Assembly (NCBI GenBank): GCA_022841465.1
Contig: JALHRL010000031.1
Location: 1 to 37,452 of the forward strand
Reading direction: 5' to 3'
Source: Bacteroidia bacterium
GTDB lineage: Bacteria; Bacteroidota; Bacteroidia; B-17B0; Aurantibacillaceae
Length of the DNA stretch: 37,452 nucleotides
Below the pieces are notes generated by a model. It did no database searches, was not told where the DNA came from, and saw nothing but the letters and a program-made list of their open reading frames with translations. Shown one piece after another: positions 21,901-29,765 of this stretch (the first letter of the stretch is position 1; each line of letters opens with the position of its first letter). The translations under genes and the position numbers were made by a program.

Positions 21901-23834
21901 AAAATTTCTTCCATTACTTGAGGAGCGTCCGGATATTGAGAATAAGCGTCTTTTAACTCTTTTTCTAATTTATCTATTTTTTTATAATCAACTTCTTTTT
22001 TAGCTTTCTTTTTTTCTTGTTTTATCTTTTTAGCTTTTTCTTTATTGTTTTTATTCCAAAAATCTTTTATATCTCTTGTTTCTTTAAAACCATTATCTTT
22101 TATGGGAGTATAAAAATTACTCAAAGCCATATATTCTTTTTCTGATAAACTATTTTTAAATTCTTCTGGAGTATTAAATTGTTTAGCTTTTTCCATTAAA
22201 TTTTCTAAAATAGCTTTATCTGTTATTTCAAAAGGAATAGATTTATTTAAATCATAAGGAATATCTTTAGAGATAGATTTTTTTACTTCTTCCACCGCCA
22301 TAACTTCTTCCGGAGTAAATAGCTCTTCTCTTTGTTCTATAAAGTTTAATACCTCTTTATTACCACTCAAAATCGCGTCATTTTGAGTTTTAAAGGTATT
22401 TTCAGTAGAAAAAGGTATTAAGGTAGTATAGTCTTGCAAATTAACCAAAACAGAAACACCATACTCGCCATTTGGGTATTTTATAGTTTCTATTTTTGCA
22501 TAAGGTTCTAGTTCTGGATTTTTATTAGGCACAAAAATATTTGTGGTTTTAAATGCTTCTTGAAAATCCATTAAATTATCTTCAATTTCAGATAATCTTT
22601 TTATAGCAACTTCATTAGTAGGATCTTCTCTTAATGCTTCTTCTATTTGTGTTTTTTCATTAAAAATTTCTTTAAATGCTTCTTCATTTATTTCTAATTT
22701 AAATTCTCCTTGTTCTGTGTCTTCTTCTTTTGTATCTTTTTTCTTATTCATTAAAGATCCACCAGTATAAACAGCTCCAGTTATAACAGCTCCAGAAATT
22801 CCACCAACAAGGGCTTCGTGTAATATTTCTCCGCTTTTTACATATTCCACCATATCAGCAAGCACATCATCTCTTTCACTTTCTGATTTTGCGTTTTTAT
22901 AATCATTTGCATATTTTAAAACACTTTGAGTAGGTTCTGTAAATCCCTCAACTAAAAAACCTTTTACAGCATTTTTAGATAATTCTTTTACAGTAAATTT
23001 TGTCCCATCTTTAATTATGTTTTTTAATACACCTTCCGCAAAACCAGAAATAATAGTATCTCCCAAAGTATCAATAGCAATATTCTCAAGACTATAAACT
23101 TCGCCTTTTTCTTTAACTTGACTACCTGCGGAAATAGCCGAAAAATAAGCAGTAGGAACAGCTTTATTTCGTGTTGCAAGACCTAATAACACACCAATTC
23201 CAGACTGGACTATGCTACTTTGTGCGTCCGCAATAACCTTTTGATAATAAGGTTTATCTGGATTATTCCTCCATTCCATAAGTCCTGCAAGTGCTTCTTC
23301 ATAACTTTGATCTCCTAAAGATTTAATTTTTGCAATACCTTTTAAAGGCAAATCACTTGTTTGATCTACAAAACCCTCTAAAACTTTTTTACTTGTTTTT
23401 GTGTTTAATAATTTAATTAAAGGAGTATCTTTTTCACTTTCTTTTAATACATTAGCTTTTTCTTCTTGAGTTTTTGCTTGATTAAATGCTTCTAATCTAG
23501 GAGAAGTTATTAAAACTTTTCCAGTAGTAGGATCTTTTTTTATTTCTGTTTTTCCATAAGTTAATTCTCTTAAAGCAAATTCGCTTTCTTGAGCTTTTTT
23601 ATTCCAATTAGAAAAAAAATTACCTACGCTTTCAATAGCTTTACCTAATCTAGTTTTTTCTTTTACCGGAGCAACCATTTCTACTTTAGGTATATTTTGT
23701 TTATTTTCATCACTAAAAATACTTTCTAAACTAGAAAATTGACTTTTGTTTGTATTCTTTGGTAAAGAAACAGAAGATTTACTTTTATTTTCTTTATCCT
23801 CTTCAAAAATGTTTTGTAATGTGTTTAAACTCAT
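15915..23834 (-). CDS. Giant polyvalent-type protein with two zincin motifs
   Basis: 2,639 aa, about a fifth of the genome. The N-terminal 700 residues contain a Gly/Ala hydrophobic stretch near residue 345 (GGISGAVITGAVYTGGSLM) and long charged helices. A first zincin motif, HEAFH (896-900), is followed by a Glu in AQEFAEWY. The middle has 'GHFRFF...EMQSD', a pattern I associate with large polyvalent-protein-associated domains. A second zincin motif, HEIGH (1685-1689), is followed by MEAFAEFLRYK. Residues about 1790-2250 resemble the LPD38 region (SGATLTPDFVIKNPMRDQFS). A membrane-like helix lies near 2325 (AITLPSILLYYA). Such proteins are packaged and injected with DNA to act early. It is downstream of the internal virion protein gene. 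Confidence 0.75.
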   Translation of the reverse strand: MSLNTLQNIFEEDKENKSKSSVSLPKNTNKSQFSSLESIFSDENKQNIPKVEMVAPVKEKTRLGKAIESVGNFFSNWNKKAQESEFALRELTYGKTEIKKDPTTGKVLITSPRLEAFNQAKTQEEKANVLKESEKDTPLIKLLNTKTSKKVLEGFVDQTSDLPLKGIAKIKSLGDQSYEEALAGLMEWRNNPDKPYYQKVIADAQSSIVQSGIGVLLGLATRNKAVPTAYFSAISAGSQVKEKGEVYSLENIAIDTLGDTIISGFAEGVLKNIIKDGTKFTVKELSKNAVKGFLVEGFTEPTQSVLKYANDYKNAKSESERDDVLADMVEYVKSGEILHEALVGGISGAVITGAVYTGGSLMNKKKDTKEEDTEQGEFKLEINEEAFKEIFNEKTQIEEALREDPTNEVAIKRLSEIEDNLMDFQEAFKTTNIFVPNKNPELEPYAKIETIKYPNGEYGVSVLVNLQDYTTLIPFSTENTFKTQNDAILSGNKEVLNFIEQREELFTPEEVMAVEEVKKSISKDIPYDLNKSIPFEITDKAILENLMEKAKQFNTPEEFKNSLSEKEYMALSNFYTPIKDNGFKETRDIKDFWNKNNKEKAKKIKQEKKKAKKEVDYKKIDKLEKELKDAYSQYPDAPQVMEEILASLELAEAGRREIIGYGIDQEVIGISSSFPAWIPENVRSRKALDKLLEIIKDIQTISFDKKPNATARRLLVNEMLAELDFRLGIDTSSIRADILKEYGQQEDTKVNDTSNRGGDQERTGRGEATQRRKELESKKEKIDEDSPSVLSQKADKLRQELETETNEEVKKQKEEQIKELQDRIDLLENFQTIDPNEFIPTEQAIKEALKIPIFKELSNQGKTLLVERLNNPNALGSYYQGVIRFLKNPDRTTLPHEAFHSFADLILSQEEKQNALNLVKKDGMTNIQAEEILAQEFAEWYVAQQKQTPLQRIFEKIKTFFEKLLKLEKPLTQLFKQVLDPNLIKRINTFKENGGIEELRVEFNQDPAIFSYELFKDPLWKNETTKRATIISALGRLKKPLMRQIVQNKLDTDFVNQDIIDTKELQRAIYSDLIQFSIIDKKTSYDDYGLENINRRELEREKAGTVILNTNFKHGKLGHFASQFDFTTTKEDLEIRKIDAGTYDVEGGTQRVDKTQYYVARKNLQRDNIEEGVFGKFDTEEQAQEYINNFSDRVVREAGMFGHFRFFIADDVFYVSEMQSDVFQKDLSPLARTNKRLLDSEISELKEKIKEQETMLKTLEDRKKDLSNREFDIKEKAIKEEIGELNKKIKEKEDDFASKKEGLYFAREVRSKIIDTQMAWQSIVKYTQELKKDLSKNPENMADWLSADLRKLEINAGIKIDYNTTFVDEITYEQIRKTDIEDESAIFNKFLFDNNTEIGNRNRKILLEKLNQIIKKHKKQYEEYISQETDKLSPEQQRELMLSEQYLAFKNNYYETIINTAIRKASMEGANFVRFPSPYVVAKVEGYIQATDDENFMSYNEGDYKSFRISDIGNRAQENIASKYGIDENGNKGAFYKYLEKKRKDLSETVDEYNYNWYETRILPEDKASVELFQTKDQITKKGGEEYINQSIKKEIKPKKKTIKTNINVGSLGFNPRNLIEPSSKKAQEETNKIVKRSEIAKELSDKFGVPIRRGRFNHRGAIGLYKSGPKVVRYKAGGLPTIFHEIGHFLDDKFGFSYDIPKNERIPLMSEYGFTYAGQPNTQRMEAFAEFLRYKMTGQEDKIKNFAPEYNKIWQAKMEAMPEIKEVIETAIGDYQRWLSQPAEAKILSQISFEEKEKINFTNKFHTLYQNTIDDLHPLDQFTELGKKVLQGNIPAEKNPYMLARNLRGWVGKANTFLQKGTFGRDFYIEKDGQIVANFKGKGLQEILLPIERAGMLDKFRIYLIAKRSIELGERQIKTGIDINDARLVVENTERTNPEFIEKANEVYKYQDDLLKYALDSGLLGQEGYLKIKELNKARVPFYRVMEEVSGKYMGGKKIGGVKSPIKKIKGSDREIIDPLESIVKDTYAIINASERNNVGMALVRLAGRDFELGRLVEKVPLPMQGVKVNVEEVLEKAGILKEELPEGAIDELVSIFRPSQVVGNNTIIVNLGDKKVAYELDSDLYKAIQGINDEEISYFIQLISIPAKLLRSGATLTPDFVIKNPMRDQFSAFVNSKFGYKPFYDMVRGMFELFKKGDTYDLWRMAGGEQASLVSLDRTSLKENIKDLLATKGQTALKYVKNPIELLRIASEIAEQATRLGEMKRALNKKASPVEGAFASRELTLDFARMGAKTKALNMITAFWNANVQDTDKLIRTFKANPRKTSFRVFLAITLPSILLYYANRDDERWKEIPQWQKDIFWIIITEKNIYRIPKPFLTGTLFGSMPERILEYMDTKDKTLFKKMAKSVMDGATPSFLPTGLIPLIENITNYSFFKDRPIVSRGKEDLPPKYQTSNYTSEVAKIIGETFNISPDKVDNLLFGYTGGLGRYGTNILDYIFKKTGIREDQVKPAKELAEKPVIKSFMVKTPYGSSSESVNRIYSEYKSISSKYKYFNQMAENRNISEEKLDKYLEKYPEIAYYTYVNSLIKEFSAIREAKDLIYEDDTMTSITKKKYLLELDQLQTQIAQEGLEVLKEK

Positions 23835-23841
23835 TTTTTAA

Positions 23842-25119
23842 TTAAAGACCTAATTTTGCTTGATTAGACCTATTTAAATAACTTTTAAAAGATTTATCAT
23901 AGTCATCAGCACCAAATCCAGCATTAATCCAAGCGTCCTTTCCTTTATTATATGCTTCTATCGTCACAAAATTATCTGGACCTCTTTGAGATTGTAATTG
24001 TGGTCCAACAATTTTTCGGGCTTCTGATAATTGTTCAGAAGAACTTAAATTACCACCACCAGAACCACTAGAAGAAGCCCCTACTTTAATACTTTTTACA
24101 GACATAGACCCATCTTGATTGCGTGTGATAATATCAGCATATTTCACACCTCCAGCTTCTCTTGTAGTAGTTGATAAAATATCTCCTTTAATGTTTTTAT
24201 TTTGTAATGTTTGATAAAAACCTACTGGAAGTCCTGCTTGCATTTCAAGTTTTGTAATTAAAGTTTTCTGTTCTGGATCAATACTACTAAAATCAGCACC
24301 ACCTCCTAAAACGGCATTATACATAATTTGTAAATTTGCTCTTGCATTATCTGTCTTTTTTTCTTCTTCAGATTTTTCTTCTTCTTTTATACCTTTTGCT
24401 ACATTCATCAAAGAAATACTTTGGTTAAAAGTTGTATCATAATCATTTTTTGCAAACTCATAATCTAATTTTTTAAAATTCATTAAATTATTTACAATAT
24501 TTAATTTTGTATTAATTAAATCAGAAGTGTATTTAATTTCTCTATTTATTGTGTCTAAAGCTAATTGATCTTGTTTATCAATTTCCCCTTTTCTGCCCTC
24601 TATAACATTCATAGGCACACCTTTTTCTTCTTCTGCTAGTCTTCTTGCTCTGTTTCTATCTTGTATTAATTGTGCTTGTTTTTGAAGCTCTGAAAGACCT
24701 GTTTCAAGCTCATCTACCCCGTATTGTTCGCGATATTTTGTAAAACTTTCAAGCATACTAGGAGCTTCTGCTCTTTTTTCGCCACCAAAAATACTATTAG
24801 AAATTTCTTTAGTTAAATTTGCGTAATTAGAAATAGAGGAACGAATAGGAACTTCATCTCCTTTACTCGCATTTTCAAAATCCGTAGCTTGATTTTGGTT
24901 TATAAAATTATTAGCTTGATCTAAATTTGCTACTTGATTAGGAGAAGTTGGAGTATTATTTCCAGTTTTTAGAAAATTTAAAAGTTTTATGTTTTGTTCT
25001 CCGCTACCTACATAATCAGAAATACCATATTCTTTAGCTAGAGATGTTCTTGAAGCAAAGGAACTATCTTTCCCTGTGCTTTTTAAATAATCTACTACTG
25101 ATGTTGGATCTGTTTTCAT
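23842..25119 (-). CDS. Putative internal virion protein (425 aa)
   Basis: Begins MKTDPTSVVDYLKSTGKDSS; the N-terminal 'VVDYLKSTGKDSSFASRTSL' and 'YVGSGEQNIKLLNFL' form a small helical repeat I recall from phage virion proteins of environmental genomes. The middle is a long coiled-coil region (GLSELQKQAQLIQDRNRARR onward), then a Gly/Ser linker (SSSGSGGGNLSSS) and a C-terminal helical domain. Lying directly before the giant protein gene, it is probably ejected with it or chaperones it, like the internal core proteins of short-tailed phages. No enzymatic motif seen. Confidence 0.6.
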   Translation of the reverse strand: MKTDPTSVVDYLKSTGKDSSFASRTSLAKEYGISDYVGSGEQNIKLLNFLKTGNNTPTSPNQVANLDQANNFINQNQATDFENASKGDEVPIRSSISNYANLTKEISNSIFGGEKRAEAPSMLESFTKYREQYGVDELETGLSELQKQAQLIQDRNRARRLAEEEKGVPMNVIEGRKGEIDKQDQLALDTINREIKYTSDLINTKLNIVNNLMNFKKLDYEFAKNDYDTTFNQSISLMNVAKGIKEEEKSEEEKKTDNARANLQIMYNAVLGGGADFSSIDPEQKTLITKLEMQAGLPVGFYQTLQNKNIKGDILSTTTREAGGVKYADIITRNQDGSMSVKSIKVGASSSGSGGGNLSSSEQLSEARKIVGPQLQSQRGPDNFVTIEAYNKGKDAWINAGFGADDYDKSFKSYLNRSNQAKLGL

Positions 25120-25137
25120 ATTAATATTATTATATAA

Positions 25138-25305
25138 CTAAATGTCTAATTCTAAAAGTTTTTTATAGGCACCGACCTCGCCGTCTAATTTTAAGAGTTT
25201 AATTAAAATTTCACTCTTTTCTTTTTCCATTTTTTTAACTTGTATATTAAGAGCTTTAGCTTCTGCTTCTGCTTCTAATAATTTTTTTTGTATTTCTTCT
25301 TTCAT
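25138..25305 (-). CDS. Small coiled-coil protein (55 aa)
   Basis: Begins MKEEIQKKLLEAEAEAKALN, continues IQVKKMEKEKSEILIKLLKL and ends DGEVGAYKKLLELDI; nearly all predicted coiled coil. It fills the gap between the fibre-like and internal protein genes, with an AT-rich leader (TTATTAATTAA) before its ATG. It may be an assembly chaperone or a trimerisation peptide for a fibre. Confidence 0.6.
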   Translation of the reverse strand: MKEEIQKKLLEAEAEAKALNIQVKKMEKEKSEILIKLLKLDGEVGAYKKLLELDI

Positions 25306-25332
25306 ATATAAATTTTTATTAATTAATAATTA

Positions 25333-25965
25333 TTATGGGCTTTGTTTGACAAAACCAGACCCGTCCACATATAATGCTCCGGAAATACTAGGATCTCCTA
25401 CTGGCAATATACCTGTTATTACATAATCCACTCCACCTATACTATGCACTCCAAAAAAACCAGCATTTTTACCAAAAATATTATTAAAACCAGAACTTGA
25501 ACTACCCTCTGTTGCAAATCCTCCACCATTAGAAAACACCCTTGCTTTTGAAAAAGGAGAAGCTCCAATACCTACATCTACAATAAAACCAGCTCCGTCG
25601 TCTTCTGATAATAATCTGATTTGACCTTTATTTATTGTGGTTTTTTCAAAAGATAAATATCCAAATAAATCTCCAGCATTGTAAAATTTAATTTCATTTT
25701 TATTTGTAGTTTTAATAACAATTCTATCCCCGTCCCTAGCTGTGGCAAAAGAATTAGCTACTACATTTCCAAGCATATCTACTGAAAAAGTAGCTTTATC
25801 AAAAGTTGCACCTCCAAGCCATATACCACTTCTGTCAGCTCTAAATACTTCATCTCCAATACCAATTTGCATTTCTTTTAAATTTCTAAAAATTTCATTA
25901 CCAAAACGGCCTAAAACATATTGTGTAATTAAAGTTAATTCTTGTTCTGTTAATTTTGTTTCCAT
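25333..25965 (-). CDS. Tail fibre / appendage protein (210 aa)
   Basis: A helical N-terminus (TEQELTLITQYVLGRFGNEI) is followed by a Gly/Asp/Asn-rich beta region: 'DRSGIWLGGATFDKATFSVD', 'IVIKTTNKNEIKFYNAGDLF' and 'SSSGFNNIFGKNAGFFGVHS'. This composition is typical of trimeric phage fibre shafts or tips. There is no chaperone-type autoproteolytic motif. It lies just after the beta-propeller-like tail gene. Confidence 0.6.
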   Translation of the reverse strand: METKLTEQELTLITQYVLGRFGNEIFRNLKEMQIGIGDEVFRADRSGIWLGGATFDKATFSVDMLGNVVANSFATARDGDRIVIKTTNKNEIKFYNAGDLFGYLSFEKTTINKGQIRLLSEDDGAGFIVDVGIGASPFSKARVFSNGGGFATEGSSSSGFNNIFGKNAGFFGVHSIGGVDYVITGILPVGDPSISGALYVDGSGFVKQSP

Positions 25966-25972
25966 AATATTT

Positions 25973-27418
25973 TTATGTTATTTCAATTCTAATACTTTCT
26001 ATCTCTGGAGCATTATTACCATTGACAGAAAAATAAATATAAGGTTGAATAATGGTTGCTTCTCCAATATTAATATCTCCCTCTACTACATTTCTTTGAG
26101 TATCGTTTACTGCTGTAATACTATCGGGACCTGTGTAATTTTTATAACAAGCTAAATTAATTGCTGTGTTAGTTGGTAGTTGTTTGTATGCTACTTTCAT
26201 TGATCCATATTCCAATAAAGTATATCTATCTACGCTTAATAAATTTAAAACAAGGGTTGTAGTATTAGTCTTTTGTGTTAAATCATATATATCTACACCA
26301 AATTCTTGAGTTAAGGAATTATGCCAAGAAACTAAAAATTGTAATCCAATAGGGACTATGGTTGTAATTACTCCTCTATGTCTATCTATTGTTTCAAAAA
26401 AAGACGGACCTACTTCACAAGCTAAAATATAAGGATAATTTGCATTATGTCTGCCTATGCTAAAAATAGCATTATAATTAGGCGCAAAATTTTCTGATCC
26501 GGATTTATAAGAATAACCAAACAAAGAAAGACCATTCCAATTAGCTACTGCATTAGGCATTACCCAATTTTTATTGCTACTTTCATTGTAATTAGGAATT
26601 TTTTTATATAAATTTAATCTAACTCCGTCATACTCATACAAAGCCCCATTATCTCCTGCTTGAACGATATTAGCATTATCAATTTCAAGAAAAGCATTTA
26701 TTGAAACTTCTGGAATAGGATCAGAATTTGTATAAGAAACCGACCAAGTATTCCAGCGATAAATTTGAGCATTAATAAAAGGCCCATTAATAGCGTCTTT
26801 AGGACTAGTCCCAATTAAAAGATCAGTTCCTAATCTACCAAAACATTTTATCATTACATCTTCTTTTAAGTTTAAAGCATTAGTTGAGAAAGTTGTATCA
26901 TCTACTTGAGCCACAGAATTAACATCTCCAATATATAAAACTTTATTTACAATAAGCATAGGAGAAAAAGTTGGATTAAAAGAAGAACCCATAGTTGCAA
27001 AGTTATCATTTCTTGTGGACCAAGCTGTGCCTATTTGCCACCTACCAAGTCTGCTACCCATTCTGTAATAAATATATCCATTATATTCCATAGCGGAAAT
27101 CGCCGCCTTATTACCGGCAGGAGGATTAAGAGTTGCTTCATTAGAATATACCCCTCCAGAAGTTCTTTTAAAGACATCAGGATAAGTGTTATTTGCTGAA
27201 AAGAAATAAGTATTTCCGTCTGAACAATGAACCGCGCAAGAAATAGCAACGCCTATTGTATTACCGCTTTCTTTAACTAGTTTTTGTCTAACTTTTACAA
27301 GACCCGGAACGCTGTGTAAATCCAGCCCTATCATATGAGCTATTGAGTTTAGATTATCAGAGTGTCTGCTGTCTGATAATCCGGCTAAATGAAAATTTTT
27401 AAAATCTATTGTTTGCAT
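25973..27418 (-). CDS. Tail protein, probable beta-propeller (nozzle-like)
   Basis: 481 aa, beginning 'MQTIDFKNFHLAGLSDSRHS' then 'AHMIGLDLHSVPGLVKVRQK'. Repeated short strands with aromatic-Gly turns (SAMEYNGYIYYRMGSRLGRW, MLIVNKVLYIGDVNSVAQ, LGTDLLIGTSPKDA, VAQAGDNGALYEYDG-like) suggest a beta propeller. Proteins of this size and opening, stating a 'vpG' segment then propeller blades, are the nozzle or tail-closing proteins of short-tailed phages. The assignment rests on fold pattern and place among virion genes. Confidence 0.55.
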   Translation of the reverse strand: MQTIDFKNFHLAGLSDSRHSDNLNSIAHMIGLDLHSVPGLVKVRQKLVKESGNTIGVAISCAVHCSDGNTYFFSANNTYPDVFKRTSGGVYSNEATLNPPAGNKAAISAMEYNGYIYYRMGSRLGRWQIGTAWSTRNDNFATMGSSFNPTFSPMLIVNKVLYIGDVNSVAQVDDTTFSTNALNLKEDVMIKCFGRLGTDLLIGTSPKDAINGPFINAQIYRWNTWSVSYTNSDPIPEVSINAFLEIDNANIVQAGDNGALYEYDGVRLNLYKKIPNYNESSNKNWVMPNAVANWNGLSLFGYSYKSGSENFAPNYNAIFSIGRHNANYPYILACEVGPSFFETIDRHRGVITTIVPIGLQFLVSWHNSLTQEFGVDIYDLTQKTNTTTLVLNLLSVDRYTLLEYGSMKVAYKQLPTNTAINLACYKNYTGPDSITAVNDTQRNVVEGDINIGEATIIQPYIYFSVNGNNAPEIESIRIEIT

Positions 27419-27423
27419 TGTTT

Positions 27424-27693
27424 TTATTGTTTATTAACTACTATCCATATTTGTTTTTGTAGCTCTAATATCTGTGTTTGCTGATCTTTTTGTTGTTTGA
27501 CTAAATCTTCTAAATGCATTATATGGTTTGAATTTATTATGCTAATATCTTTTTGAATTAAAGCTATTTCTTGTTTCATTTGATAAAAGGGAGCTACTAC
27601 TCCTAAAGCAAAAATAATAATACCTATAATCATTTTTACTTCTGATGTTAAAACTTCTCTTATTGCATTTTTATCTTGTTTTCCAAGTGTCAT
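27424..27693 (-). CDS. Small membrane protein with coiled coil (89 aa)
   Basis: One transmembrane helix at about residues 20-37 (VKMIIGIIIFALGVVAPFY) followed by a C-terminal coiled coil (HLEDLVKQQKDQQTQILELQ). The order is the reverse of XhlA-type haemolysins. Located among tail genes, it could be a second holin-like or spanin-like protein, or a virion membrane-binding component. It starts one base after the preceding stop. Confidence 0.6.
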   Translation of the reverse strand: MTLGKQDKNAIREVLTSEVKMIIGIIIFALGVVAPFYQMKQEIALIQKDISIINSNHIMHLEDLVKQQKDQQTQILELQKQIWIVVNKQ

Positions 27694-28668
27694 TTAATCT
27701 TTTGGTTTTTTAGTCCAAGTATCAAGTGTGCGCCCGACTTTCGCCCACATATTTGTAATATAACCATTTATTGAAATAACTATTGAAATAAATAATCCCA
27801 CACTTTCTGTTAAAACTTTGTTTGGTATTTTAAACAAAGTATCTGCTAATACTACAATTTCAGAAAATATTTTTTGATTTAATTTAATTACATTATCTAC
27901 TAACACAATACTTTCTACAAAAGCTGTTTTTAAAATAACCCTTGCAATTAAAGGAATTATTACAATACTTTCAGTTAAAACTTTAGAAATAACTCTTAAA
28001 ATACTTTGGTCCTGTATTGCTACACTATCAGAAAGTTCTTTTAATTTTAATTTTAAATATTCTTTTGTATCTTGAAGCGCTATTGTTTCTGTAAATATTC
28101 TTTGCTCTAATTTTACTATTGTGTCTTGTAAAGATATGTTTTCTAATAAAGTTTTTGCTTTTAAAACTCCTAAAGTATCACTAATTGCCACAATTTCAGT
28201 AAAAATTCTTTGACTTATTCTTAATATATTGTCTTGTAAAGCAATAGTTTCATCATATATTCTTTGTAATATACGAGTAGCTGTATTGTCTAGTATTACA
28301 ATAATTTCATTTAATTCCTTATAGATTAGTTTAATTCCTGTTCTTGTATCTAATAAAGCCACAATTTCAGTAAAAATTCTGGTTGCATTTCTTCTTGTTG
28401 TATCTACTAAAACCACAGTTTCTGATAATCTTTTTTGACCTAATTTAATTAAAGTATCTGCTAGTTTTATGGTATCTGATAATGTTCTTCTTGGATTTTT
28501 TGCTAATACTCGTAATAATGCTACTGTTTCAGAAATAGTCCGGTTTTGGGATTTGTTTAAGGTGTCTTGAATAGCCACACTTTCGTTGAGTGTAGTTGTA
28601 TAATTGGTGCTTAATGCCCCTATTGTTCCGGCGTATTTTGTTGTTGCGTATCCATTTGATCCAAACAT
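27694..28668 (-). CDS. Repeat-built surface or fibre protein (18-residue repeats)
   Basis: 324 aa. After a 26-residue head, about fifteen repeats of 18 (rarely 19-20) residues follow with the pattern [FL]-[ST]-E-x-[IV]-[AV]-L-x-D-T-x(3)-[IL]-x(2)-[KR]-x, for example ISETVALLRVLAKNPRRT and FTEIVAISDTLGVLKAKT. The last repeat merges into a tail ending KVGRTLDTWTKKPKD. The strict 18-residue period with one acidic 'SE' and one 'DT' turn per unit suggests a solenoid, perhaps a beta helix. It lies between the lectin-like fibre and the membrane coiled-coil genes. A fibre shaft or host-binding rod is likely. Confidence 0.65.
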   Translation of the reverse strand: MFGSNGYATTKYAGTIGALSTNYTTTLNESVAIQDTLNKSQNRTISETVALLRVLAKNPRRTLSDTIKLADTLIKLGQKRLSETVVLVDTTRRNATRIFTEIVALLDTRTGIKLIYKELNEIIVILDNTATRILQRIYDETIALQDNILRISQRIFTEIVAISDTLGVLKAKTLLENISLQDTIVKLEQRIFTETIALQDTKEYLKLKLKELSDSVAIQDQSILRVISKVLTESIVIIPLIARVILKTAFVESIVLVDNVIKLNQKIFSEIVVLADTLFKIPNKVLTESVGLFISIVISINGYITNMWAKVGRTLDTWTKKPKD

Positions 28669-28669
28669 A

Positions 28670-29677
28670 TTAAGTGTTTCTTGGTTGTATTAATTTGAAA
28701 TAATCTATATCTAGCGTGCAAGCTGAAGCACTTGTTCTTTGCATATACACAGTCCCCCCCATATTATTATTAATAGGTAAATTATTGCTAATAGTTCCAA
28801 TACTAACTCCATCTACAAAAAACTCTACGCTATTTCCTGCGCTATTAATTACAAACTTTAATACTACCCAATTAACAGTTGCTCCTTGATAAGAAGTATA
28901 ATTACTGCCACCTCCAGATTGATCATATACTCTGCGTCCTCTCCAACCAGAGGCACTATCTAATTCAAACCAAATACCTCGTCCAAAAGTATTATTAGAT
29001 AACCCTATTCTAAATACTCCACGAGTAAAATAACTTGTATCTAATATACGAACTCTTGCTTCAAAAATAGTATTAGGTTGATTTGCTTTAAAACCAGATG
29101 GATTACCTCCATTTTCTCTTGAGTGAGTATAAATTCCAGAGGCAGCAAATTGGGTAGGAGAAGATATTTGTATTACTCCATTAGGAGCTTCATTTATATT
29201 TAAAGTAATATTAGAACTATCAAAACTCCATACTCCTCCCATTGGATTAGTTGATATTCTTGTTGTTGAGGTGTTTGCCGAGTAAAAAAAATCATCAAAA
29301 AAATGCACATAATCTTTTTCAATACCTAAAAAATAGTTTTCAATATCATCTCGAAACTTCTTTGTCGGAGCTAACATCATACGATATTCTTTCCCAGCAG
29401 TATTTTTAGTTGAGCCACTTGTTCCCTCTTGTCCTCTCGTCACAGTTAAAGTATCCGTGCTTCTAGCCGTGACCCTAACAATTTCCACATTAGGATCATC
29501 ACTAGGATCTTTGTAATCTGTATAATTCCACCACACAAGGTTAAAAGATCCGTCTGTGCTAGGATCTGGAAATCTTGCTCCGTGTCCTGTTGTTAATACT
29601 ATGGAAGTAGCACTATTGTTATAACCGGTGCTAGTTATTCCATATGCAAAGTTTTTTACTGGGTCTAATATTGGCAT
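28670..29677 (-). CDS. Tail fibre protein with lectin-like domain (335 aa)
   Basis: The first 110 residues ('FAYGITSTGYNNSATSIVLT', 'VRVTARSTDTLTVTRGQEGT') resemble the N-terminal virion-binding part of phage fibre proteins. Residues about 125-335 form a beta-sandwich-like domain: 'VHFFDDFFYSANTSTTRIST', 'RVRILDTSYFTRGVFRIGLS', 'VVLKFVINSAGNSVEFFVDG' and ending 'LDIDYFKLIQPRNT'. This is the pattern of concanavalin/laminin-G-like carbohydrate-binding domains. It is probably a receptor-binding protein. Confidence 0.7.
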   Translation of the reverse strand: MPILDPVKNFAYGITSTGYNNSATSIVLTTGHGARFPDPSTDGSFNLVWWNYTDYKDPSDDPNVEIVRVTARSTDTLTVTRGQEGTSGSTKNTAGKEYRMMLAPTKKFRDDIENYFLGIEKDYVHFFDDFFYSANTSTTRISTNPMGGVWSFDSSNITLNINEAPNGVIQISSPTQFAASGIYTHSRENGGNPSGFKANQPNTIFEARVRILDTSYFTRGVFRIGLSNNTFGRGIWFELDSASGWRGRRVYDQSGGGSNYTSYQGATVNWVVLKFVINSAGNSVEFFVDGVSIGTISNNLPINNNMGGTVYMQRTSASACTLDIDYFKLIQPRNT

Positions 29678-29705
29678 AATGATTTTATTTTAATTATTTA
29701 TAATA

Positions 29706-29756
29706 AACTCTTAAAGAGTTAGTTCTATCGTCTTCTTGAAACCAAGAAAACGATAG
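29706..29756 (-). promoter_or_regulatory. Two hairpins in the leader of the fibre gene
   Basis: On the minus-strand RNA, 29756-29743 pairs with 29738-29725 (14 pairs, one G-U, loop GTTT), followed by a 7-pair hairpin at 29720-29706. The wobble is proper only in the mRNA sense. No T run follows the first, so processing or stability control is more likely than termination. Confidence 0.45.
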
Positions 29757-29765
29757 TCAAACACT

